Positions 15,181 to 23,114 of a DNA stretch of 23,114 bases are shown here, one piece after another. Every line of letters begins with the position of its first letter. The first letter of the stretch is position 1. Origin of the DNA: Stentor coeruleus (Eukaryota; Ciliophora; Heterotrichea; Heterotrichida; Stentoridae); the NCBI GenBank assembly GCA_001970955.1, contig MPUH01001138.1, positions 1 through 23,114 on the forward strand. The letters are read 5' to 3'. Under the pieces are notes generated by a model that was given only the letters and a program-made list of their open reading frames with translations, made no database searches and had not been told where the DNA came from. Position numbers and translations under genes: made by a program.

Positions 15181-17442
15181 CTAATGAAAAGTTTTAAATG
15201 TATAAGGCGTACTCATAACTCGATTCAGTTGTTCTTTCATATTATTAAGCCAACTTCCATGTCTAGTCATAACATCTTTCATATATTCTCGACTTTTACA
15301 CCATTTATTGACTTGACGTTGATATACATGAAGATTATGATTTTGCCAAGGTTGTCTTGTATATTGAACCGTTTGTGTAGGACGACATTCTGCATTTCTC
15401 CATATTTCAAGGACAAGTTCTTCATCTTCACTAGCTTCAGGGTTGTAATTATTGAATTTAAGCATTTCTTCTGCTTGTTTTAACTCTTTAACTCGGGTGT
15501 TGTGTTTTTGGATATTTTTTTCGATTATTCGTTTTATGTTGTAAAGTTCAGATCTTTTACGGTCGCTTGGGTTCGATTTGTAATCATGCATTTCTCGGTT
15601 CCATTTTTCACGGTCTAGTTTTAGGTGACTTTGGATTTTTTTAAGTTCTTCTTTTTCTGCAAGAAGGGCTAAACGCATTTTTTCAATCTCGTCGCGGTCT
15701 TGAGGCTGTTGGATGATGATTTTTTTCAGCTCGTGGACTTCTTTTTCAAGATAACCAATACGGTCATTTTCGGGATTAGAAATAATTTGTAACTCACCTT
15801 CTTTTTCTTCGAGTTGTTTTTCTAGATCTGCTATGACAACACCTTCAATTATACCTTCATGACCTATGAGATCTTCAGCTTCAATTTCGGCTCTTTGAAT
15901 TTCAGTTCTCAGTTTAGCTTCTTCATCTTTTAGTTTGACTAATTCTGAACTTTGTATATAAATTTGATGGTCAAGATTTGCTATTTCTCTTTGAAGACCT
16001 CTGATTTTGGAATCAAGTTCAGTTTTTTTTTCATCATCACGCATGTTTATGGTTTTTTTCCTTATCTCAGCTTGCTGCTCTTCATTTTCAACTTGTTTTA
16101 ATATTTTTTCTTCGTATTCTTTAAGCTCTTTAGCTATCTCAGCTTCTTTTCGTATACGAGCTTCACGCAAAGCTTCTGTAAGTTGGAGTTTTAATTCAGA
16201 TTCTGCTGATATTAAGTCTTCTTTAAGCCTTGTTTCGTTATCGGCACGCAGTCTTTCCTGTTTATTTCGATTTTGTTCAACAATTTTTTCCTTTTCTCTA
16301 GTAATCCTAACTAGATTTTCTGAATGAATTACTTGGAGTTCTTTATTAAGATTCGAACTTAGTTCTTTTTCGAGATTATAAAGAAGTGCACGATCTTCAA
16401 TTGAAAGTTCCCCATTTTCTTCTTGCCGGATGCTTTTTAGTTGTCTTTCCGTATCTTTTTCTATCACTTTTTTTTCTTTCTCAAAATTCTCTTGGTATAA
16501 ATTTTTCAATTCAGAAAGCTTAGATATGTGTTTTTGGGTAAGACTGTTTTTTAATTGGATTTCAGTTTCAACTCCTTGTTTATAGAATTGAAGCTCTTTT
16601 TTCATCATATCCAATTCAGTAATCATATTTTTTTTAGCATTAGCGCTTAACTCTTCAGTCTCATTCTGTACAACTTGGACAATCATCAATTTAGACTCTT
16701 CAACTCTTTTATAATAACTATTGTTTAATTCATCAATTTTCCCCTGAAATTCTTTGTTTAATCTATTCAAAGCATCTTGTTCATCTTTATCAAACTGCCT
16801 TTTTAAATTACTTCTAGCTTGTTCAAGTTTAGTTTTAATAGTTTTCATATTAAGTTCATCTTTTTCTTGTGAAGCTTTTTTAAGTTTTTCTTTAGCTTCC
16901 TCAATTTCATTTTCAAAACTCCTTTTCTGTTCTGTTTTCTATTTAGATTTTACCTTATCCGCATATTCTTTTTTTAGCTGTTCCGAAAATTTGTTGAATT
17001 CTTCTTCCAGTTCTTTTTTACGCTTATTAAATTCTGGATTTTCAGCTGCTTGTTCAAGAACAGGAGATATACTCAATGGGTTGTTTGCTTTTTTACTATG
17101 CTGAAGCGGCTTAATTTTACTTTTATCTTGTCGGAGTTTTTTCGCATCTTTTGCTTCTTTAGCTTTTTTTCTATAAAGGGTATCACATGGATGCTCCCAA
17201 ACGCTTTCACCAGTTTCGAAGTTGAAATAAAAAATCTGCTCATCTCGAGCTTGACAAGGCTTCCACTCTTTAGGTAAGCGGGCTTTCAACCCTTCCCGGG
17301 CCAGATATAATAAATCATTATCTTCAGGCAATTCAAGACCCAAACTTTCTGCGTATTCCAAGAATTCTTCTTCAGTAGGGACGTAGTTTGGGTCTATATC
17401 TTCTTCAAGCACAATACTTTCTTCCATTTTTAAGTAATTCAT
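15181..17442 (-). CDS. CEP164: CEP164-like centriole distal appendage protein (WW domain, coiled coil), two exons
   Basis: Joining exons 17442-16954 and 16938-15181 gives a 748-residue protein. The N-terminus closely follows CEP164, the distal-appendage protein that docks basal bodies to the membrane. It has VLEEDIDPNYVPTEEEFLEY (about 11-30), LAREG, then a WW domain LPKEWKPC...FYFNFETGESVWEHPCD with W60, W82 and P85. The CEP164 features, Tyr/Phe before NF and HPCD after the second Trp, are kept. About residues 105-640 are a long Lys/Glu-rich coiled coil. The last 80 residues hold a Trp/Arg-rich segment (EIWRNAECRP, QPWQN, NKWCKSREY). It is half the length of human CEP164 (1460), mainly through loss of the disordered middle. 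Without splicing, TAG at the intron end would stop it at residue 168. A role in docking ciliary basal bodies is inferred from the family. Confidence 0.88.
16939..16953 (-). other. 15-nt intron of CEP164-like gene
   Basis: On the minus strand it reads GTAAAATCTAAATAG, phase 0, after the codon AAG. Its last three bases are an in-frame TAG. Removing it joins ...YADK to KTEQKRS... and makes the coiled coil continuous. Confidence 0.92.
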
Positions 17443-17993
17443 AAATGTTGTATATTTTTATTGTTATCGTTATTGGTATTAATTTTTTCTTATTAGTTTT
17501 ATGTATCATGAGAATTTATTCACTAGGAAGTCTTGAGAAAACAATTTTTCATACTAGAAAAATATGGTGTAAGGACTAGGAGTACTAGGGAATAAATTAT
17601 AAACTGTAAACCAAGAAATGCTAATTCTTTAGCTTTACTTCTAACAGTTTCTAGTGAGTGGGTCGGCAGGATAACTTTCTATACATTAGGAAACACTTTT
17701 CAGATATTTGGACAATAACAAAAAAATAGTTTTAAAAAACTTGACTTAAAATTTACTAACTATTGGGACATACTCATTTACTTAGTTAAAAATATATTTT
17801 TGGCATGGATTTCAGATAAACTTTCATTTCTGCTTTTGTACAAAAAGATAAAGATATTGGCCAGAATCTGAAAAATACTTTTATGATATTGGTATTTCCA
17901 TAACTCTGTGTATACTAGGATTTTATGTTTTTCCACCTTTAAATGATGAAATTATTTAGATTTTATATCCTCCTAATATTACCATATAATTAT
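17443..17993. other. Divergent spacer between CEP164-like and carrier genes
   Basis: 551 bp separating two divergent starts. The CEP164 side is G/T-rich on plus (C-rich on that gene's sense strand). Before the carrier gene, 17979-17993 matches 13 of 15 bases of the same position in front of the second carrier gene (TTACCATATA shared). No gene or RNA was recognised; a slightly G-rich patch near 17650-17670 has no identity I can name. Confidence 0.5.
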
Positions 17994-18884
17994 ATGGCTT
18001 CTCCATTTGATTTTGCAACGATCTTTTTCATTGGAGGTGCAATTTCAGGTGTACCCAAGACAATACTAGCGCCTATCGAAAGAGTCCAAATGCTTCTCCA
18101 GCTTCAAGGCACAATAAAAGGTATGGAAGACCCTTGCAAAAAATACAAAGGTATATTCAATTGTATTTCCCGTATATTCAAAGAGCAAGGCTTTATGAGT
18201 TTCTGGAGAGGTAATTTATCTAATATCATCAGGTACTTTCCATATCATCTTATAACTTTAGTAACCAAACCCAAAATAGTAAATCTACTTCCAAAATACG
18301 ATCCAAAAACCCATTATTGGAAAGCTTTACTAATGAACACAATTTCTGATAGTATTACTGAATGTTTATCATTATGTATTTGTTACCCATTTGATTTTAT
18401 AAGAACTAGAATGGCTGCTGATATTGGTAAAAATCAATCTGATCGTGAATTTAAAGGTATGGCTGATGTTATAAATAAAATCATGAAAACTGATGGTATA
18501 TCAGGTATATATAGAGGTATTAATGTTACAATCATTGAGATTTTCTTATATAGATTCCTTTATTTTGGAATGCTTGATACTTGTAGGAAACATTTACTTG
18601 ATAATACAAAAAAATCAAACATTTTTTTGGTTTGGTTACTCGCTCAGTTTACCACAATATTTCTAAGATTTATTACATATCCACTTGATACTATTAGAAG
18701 AAAAATGATGATGCAGAGTGGAAGGAATAATATGCTTTATGATAATACTATAGATTGTATTGCTAAGATATATATGAAAGAAGGAGGGATTAAAGGTTTC
18801 TTTAGAGGAGTAGGGTGTAATTTTTTTAATGGTATTGCAGGAAGTTTATTTATTGCTTTTATGATGACTTCCAAAAATCCTTAG
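17994..18884 (+). CDS. ADP/ATP-carrier-like mitochondrial carrier, copy A (diverged binding site)
   Basis: A 296-residue mitochondrial carrier (SLC25) closest to the ADP/ATP carriers of the inner membrane. Three repeats carry the carrier signature: PIERVQ (27-32), PFDFIR (132-137) and PLDTIR (230-235). The third runs into RRKMMM, one change from the diagnostic RRRMMM. Of the residues that contact nucleotide in the bovine carrier, K22 and R80 (bovine R79) are kept. The helix-IV Gly (bovine G182) is Glu at 182, and the helix-VI Arg (bovine R279) is Asn at 279. The GG-containing segment of repeat 2 is also lost (ISDSITEC). It may carry another substrate or be decaying, although the frame is intact. 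I use the ATG at 17994, not 17943, because the second copy has the same leader and start. Stop is TAG. Confidence 0.88.
   Translation: MASPFDFATIFFIGGAISGVPKTILAPIERVQMLLQLQGTIKGMEDPCKKYKGIFNCISRIFKEQGFMSFWRGNLSNIIRYFPYHLITLVTKPKIVNLLPKYDPKTHYWKALLMNTISDSITECLSLCICYPFDFIRTRMAADIGKNQSDREFKGMADVINKIMKTDGISGIYRGINVTIIEIFLYRFLYFGMLDTCRKHLLDNTKKSNIFLVWLLAQFTTIFLRFITYPLDTIRRKMMMQSGRNNMLYDNTIDCIAKIYMKEGGIKGFFRGVGCNFFNGIAGSLFIAFMMTSKNP
18654..18804 (+). repeat. 151-bp block identical between carrier copies (copy A)
   Basis: Bases 18654-18804 match 19703-19853 perfectly, third codon positions included, whereas the rest of the two genes differs at many synonymous and non-synonymous sites. The spacing is 1049 bp. 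The block encodes the third-repeat region around PLDTIRRKMMM. Confidence 0.92.
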
Positions 18885-19030
18885 TATAGTTCATCAATAG
18901 TTTAGATAGTTTTTAATATGTGAAACTAAATTAGTAAACTTCCAACTATTTACCAATCCATTACAAATTAAAAATCTATATATACAAAGCGTTTATATTT
19001 TCTATTTTTCAAATTTTACCATATATTTTT

Positions 19031-19951
19031 ATGGCACACTCTGGTTCACCCGAATTCGATTTTGCATTAAAAATTCTCTTCGGAGGTGTGATTGCAGGTA
19101 TAGCTAAGACAATTCCAGCCCCAATCGAAAGAGTCCAACTACTTCTCCAGCTTCAAGACGCAAAAAAATGCATGGAAGACCCTTCCAAAAAATACAAAGG
19201 CATAATCAATTGTTTTTCTCGTGTATACAAAGAGCAAGGCTTAATGAGTTTCTGGAGAGGTAATTTACCCAACGTAATCAAATTCTTCCCAACCCAACTT
19301 TGTATTTTAGCAATCAAAGACAATATAGAAAAATTACTGCCAAAATACAATCCAAAAACCCATTTCTTGAATTCTTTTATTATGAATAGCATGTCTGGTG
19401 GTCTTGCTGGTTGTATATCATTATGTGTCAGTTACCCATTTGATTTTATAAGAACCAGAATGGCAACTGATATCGGTAAAAATAAATCTGATCGTGAATT
19501 TCTAAGTATGGCTGATGTTGTAAATAAAACTATGAAAACTGATGGTATATCAGGAATATATAGAGGTGCTAGTATTTCAATGATTGGGATTTTCTTATAT
19601 AGATTTCTTTATTTTGGGATGATTGATACTGGCAAGATGACTTTATTTGATGATACAACAAAATCTAAGTTTTTTTTATTTTGGTCATTTGCCCAGACTA
19701 TTACAATATTTCTAAGATTTATTACATATCCACTTGATACTATTAGAAGAAAAATGATGATGCAGAGTGGAAGGAATAATATGCTTTATGATAATACTAT
19801 AGATTGTATTGCTAAGATATATATGAAAGAAGGAGGGATTAAAGGTTTCTTTAAGGGTGCAGGGTGTAATGTTGTTAAAGGTACTGGAGGAACTATGATC
19901 ATGGTTTATATAACAAATTCTAAGTCATCTTTGGACACAAGTCATCAATAA
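19031..19951 (+). CDS. ADP/ATP-carrier-like mitochondrial carrier, copy B
   Basis: A 306-residue paralog of copy A, on the same strand with 146 bp between stop and start: a tandem duplication. Signatures are PIERVQ (31-36), PFDFIR (136-141), PLDTIR (234-239) and RRKMMMQSG. Binding-site residues are closer to a true ADP/ATP carrier than in copy A: the helix-I Lys (K26) and helix-IV Gly (G186) are kept, and the helix-II and helix-VI arginines are replaced conservatively by Lys (K84, K283). The GG of repeat 2 (MSGGLAG) and of helix VI (GTGGTM) are present. Adenine-nucleotide exchange is plausible but not certain, since both arginines are usually invariant. Residues about 225-274 are encoded by DNA identical to copy A. 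Stop is TAA. Confidence 0.9.
   Translation: MAHSGSPEFDFALKILFGGVIAGIAKTIPAPIERVQLLLQLQDAKKCMEDPSKKYKGIINCFSRVYKEQGLMSFWRGNLPNVIKFFPTQLCILAIKDNIEKLLPKYNPKTHFLNSFIMNSMSGGLAGCISLCVSYPFDFIRTRMATDIGKNKSDREFLSMADVVNKTMKTDGISGIYRGASISMIGIFLYRFLYFGMIDTGKMTLFDDTTKSKFFLFWSFAQTITIFLRFITYPLDTIRRKMMMQSGRNNMLYDNTIDCIAKIYMKEGGIKGFFKGAGCNVVKGTGGTMIMVYITNSKSSLDTSHQ
19703..19853 (+). repeat. 151-bp block identical between carrier copies (copy B)
   Basis: Partner of 18654-18804. The match ends sharply at both sides, within coding sequence. Confidence 0.92.
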
Positions 19952-20574
19952 ACAAATAAATTTTAGGTAATTATTTTTTAATATCAAATCAAATTATTAG
20001 AGAAATTTTTGATATGAGTTTGATAAGGGAATTTATATTTGGTGCTTTATTTGAGTATATATTTTGATATAAATTGCCTTAAATTATAAGAATATGATTC
20101 ATTGTCTAAGAATTTTTGATTTAGTTATGATAGTATTATGAAAATAAATTATTATAAGAATTAGTATTTTGATAAAAATTTATGCTTACCAAAGCTAGGC
20201 AAATACTTAGTTTTTAATATAGTTTAGATTGGTTAAGGTAATAAAATATTGGTTAAACAAGGTTTATATTCAAGCAAATAATCACATTTTCTAACTGTTT
20301 TCATGATTTTGTTTTCTAATTTATATTAAAAATCAGCAAATTTACCTTGAAAAAATTATTCAAAAAATGTGTAACTAAAATTTAAAAATTCAGTATATCT
20401 TTATCATGTCAATTTATATAATTTTATAGCCAACCTAATACTTTTATTTCTAACACCTTTCATCTTATCAATAATTCCAATATCAGAAAAACCACAAACA
20501 GCTTCTAAATTCCACCAATCCTAAAACATTTCAAGATATTAGCATACTATGAATTCTATTAAAAGTTACATTGT
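19952..20574. other. Convergent spacer between carrier B and EF-hand-like gene
   Basis: 623 bp between two converging genes. The half next to the carrier is T/G-rich on plus and the half next to the minus-strand gene is C-rich on plus, with the change near 20270-20400. No open frame with coding character and no RNA was recognised. Confidence 0.55.
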
Positions 20575-21333
20575 CTATATATTCCATCTCCATATCTGGA
20601 AAAACAGTCTTAATAGAAGAAATCTATCTTTTGACAACGCACTTATATTTTCGCATACTTCAAGTTTTCTACTTCTAATATATTCATTCTTACATGTTTT
20701 CTTCATATTCTCAGCAAAAACCCTAATCATTTTCCTCGCTTTAACAATCTTCACTTTTACCGGTGCCTCTACATGCCCATTTTCTCCTCTTCTATCCGTA
20801 AGTGTTTCTTTCAGTTTATTTCTCTTTTTTTTCATTTTCAAAATCGTCGGGGCAATCATATCAAACATGCCTTTTTTTAGATTAAGATGCCGGGTTGTCT
20901 CTGGAAGTTTAGCCATGGACTGATTTTTAATACTAGCCATACTCAAATTCTTCTTAGTTTTTATACCTTTAGAAGCACTTCTTCTTTTATGCAATACAGT
21001 TTTGATTTCTGTACCATATGACTTAAGCGCGAAAGCTCGAATATGTGCTAGAAAAATTTCAGCGCAGTCTCTGAAGTTCCCAGAAGAGCCAAAGAGCTTC
21101 ATAGCTATCATTTTTAAAAACTCTTCGAATTCTAGATAGGTGATTTTATGGAAATTTGATGATGATACTGAGGCAAAAGCTTTTTGGATATCTTGAGAGT
21201 CTAGTAAATCAGGGAAGATTTTGAAGGCACTGCAGATTTTGAGAACGTCGGTGTATGAAACCAAGCCTTTGAATTGATGGGTTTCAAAGATTTTGAGAAA
21301 GTGAGATCGATTAGTTTCAAATAACTCTGACAT
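20575..21333 (-). CDS. EF-hand-like protein with basic tail, unidentified
   Basis: A 252-residue protein. Residues 1-80 look like a pair of EF-hand-type helix-loop-helix units (FKGLVSYTDVLKICSAF, then SSNFHKITYLEFEEFLKMI). The loops lack the Asp/Glu ligands of a canonical calcium site, so calcium binding is doubtful. The spacing and the KITYLEFEEFL block also recall the p25-alpha/TPPP fold (RTITFEQF in that family), which bundles microtubules; I cannot choose between them by eye. Residues 112-215 are strongly basic (KRRSASKGIKTKK, KMKKKRNKLKE, KVKIVKARK) and could bind microtubules, membranes or nucleic acid. The end is hydrophobic and Trp-containing (LLLRLFFQIWRW). Start is ATG and stop is TAG; the 3' end would change if a tiny intron were missed. 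Confidence 0.72.
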   Translation of the reverse strand: MSELFETNRSHFLKIFETHQFKGLVSYTDVLKICSAFKIFPDLLDSQDIQKAFASVSSSNFHKITYLEFEEFLKMIAMKLFGSSGNFRDCAEIFLAHIRAFALKSYGTEIKTVLHKRRSASKGIKTKKNLSMASIKNQSMAKLPETTRHLNLKKGMFDMIAPTILKMKKKRNKLKETLTDRRGENGHVEAPVKVKIVKARKMIRVFAENMKKTCKNEYIRSRKLEVCENISALSKDRFLLLRLFFQIWRWNI

Positions 21334-21975
21334 AATAATAGTAATTTTAGTAGGAAAGGAGGATTATTAGGTTGGAAAATGTGAAAGGGAAGTTTTGGTT
21401 CGAAGCTGTGGGATTGGATGATTTTAACCAAATTCTAGGAGTGATTATTGGATTGTGGTATTTGGATTTTAGGTATGGGTTTAGATGATAATAATAAGAA
21501 TGTTTTACTCCGCCTTTGATTAGTTTGTATGGATGATGTAGTTTGGATATGTGATTTAAATGATGATTATCATGCTAAAATAAGTGATTATTTTAGTATT
21601 GGTAATTTTTATTGTTTGTAAATTCTATTAAACCACCCTACCTTGATCATAAAATAAAAATCTTCCTAGTTCATATCATACAATCTTAAAGTACCAAATT
21701 ATAAAAAACTATATACAAATAAACAAAAATAAGATATTAAAAATCAATAACAAAAATATATCATTTCCCAAACTATAAAGTCAAAGAAATAATCATACTC
21801 TTCTTCTATCAATAAAATAACCACCCAAATATCATATAAAAAATCATATCAAAACTATTATATTCCCCACATCAATACCTTTATATTCTTAATAACCTTA
21901 ATACTCTTTTTATTTTTCTTCAATACTTCCAATCCTATTTCCTAAAAACACTCTTTTAGCTAAAAATCTAATCTT
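21334..21975. other. Spacer between two minus-strand genes with a sharp skew switch
   Basis: 642 bp. Bases 21334-21600 are G-rich on plus (5' flank of the EF-hand-like gene). From about 21620 the DNA flips to C-rich on plus, e.g. 21841-21960 with about 29 C and 1 G (3' flank of the ubiquitin gene). No gene or RNA was recognised; the word GGTTCGAA near 21400 has no tRNA around it. Confidence 0.6.
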
Positions 21976-22834
<859 letters not shown>

Positions 22835-23114
22835 TGCAGTTTCTTATACACAAAATATACTAATAAAATATGTATCCATAAAGACCGTCTTTTGAATTTC
22901 ATATACGTATCAAGTCATTATCAAAAAATACAGTTTTTCTCAAGTTACCCTGCGGTTTTAGCACATAATTTGAATTTTTATAATCTTGCAGAGTTTTCAG
23001 GTCCTGCACATTTCTTGCTTATTCGTAACAAGCCGTATTTAAATATATGCAAGTCAAATGGGAAATATAATGGTACAATTGCCATTGTTGGATATAGTAA
23101 GAGTGAGATTGAAC
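22835..23114 (+). CDS. Possible partial gene running off the window edge
   Basis: A plus-strand frame stays open for 93 codons from after a TAA at 22832-22834 to the window end. Its second half reads like ordinary protein (NLAEFSGPAHFLLIRNKPYL, then GTIAIVGYSKSEIE), while its first 30 codons are less convincing. No ATG occurs in it, and I found no 15-nt intron that would supply an upstream exon. It could be an internal exon, a gene remnant or chance, and the true left boundary is unknown. A shorter minus-strand frame (23113-22978, 45 codons) overlaps it. No product is recognised. Confidence 0.33.

Noticed and set aside
15133..17277. Several plus-strand open frames opposite the CEP164-like gene (Ser/Phe/Leu-rich)
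   Set aside because: They are mirror images of a Lys/Glu-rich coiled coil, have no domain of their own, and the minus strand has a clear homolog.
19153..19392. Minus-strand open frame inside carrier copy B
   Set aside because: It is antisense to a conserved carrier coding region.
20549..21431. Open frames overlapping the EF-hand-like gene on plus and in another minus frame
   Set aside because: They are low-complexity shadows of the basic minus-strand protein, and flank skew supports the minus-strand gene.

Overview
The window reads as somatic (macronuclear-type) DNA of a heterotrich ciliate, most likely Stentor coeruleus or a close relative. Two genes contain four introns between them. Each intron is exactly 15 nt, starts GTA and ends TAG, which matches the tiny introns described for Stentor. 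The code looks standard: TAA, TAG and TGA all end reading frames (TGA ends the SEM1-like and DYRK-like genes), and every tryptophan in the conserved proteins is TGG. The second point argues against Blepharisma, where UGA is read as Trp. The DNA is AT-rich and gene-dense, with intergenic spacers down to about 25 bp. The species call is an inference; no database was searched.

Layout. 1-3102, plus strand: the 3' end of a divergent alpha-tubulin, a paraoxonase-like enzyme and an OTU1/YOD1 deubiquitinase. 3157-4744, minus: an atypical protein kinase and the proteasome-lid subunit SEM1/DSS1. The latter is head-to-head, with 23 bp between start codons, with a TMEM230-like membrane protein (4768-5109, plus). 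5547-9603, plus: an unidentified small protein, an ankyrin-DHHC palmitoyltransferase with three introns, and a coiled-coil protein. 9604-13925: a sparse, AT-rich stretch around a possible small minus-strand gene and a DYRK-family kinase (minus). It also holds a 123-bp direct repeat broken by a single N that looks like an assembly join. 13926-17442: a C2-like/coiled-coil protein (plus) convergent, 25 bp stop to stop, with a CEP164-like WW/coiled-coil protein (minus, one intron). 17994-19951: a tandem pair of ADP/ATP-carrier-like genes. 20575-22365, minus: an EF-hand-like protein and the ubiquitin-eL40 fusion. The last 280 bases keep an open plus-strand frame running off the edge.

The genes are mostly unrelated housekeeping and cytoskeletal genes. 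Two loose themes recur: cilia/centrioles (alpha-tubulin, CEP164-like, coiled-coil proteins) and ubiquitin/proteasome (OTU1, SEM1, ubiquitin-eL40). I see no operon-like logic, and chance grouping is the default reading.

The most striking signal outside the genes is a polarity of strand composition. The sense strand is rich in C and nearly free of G just upstream of genes, and flips to rich in G and nearly free of C just downstream, on both strands. I saw no CRISPR array, transposon, rRNA, convincing tRNA or telomere.
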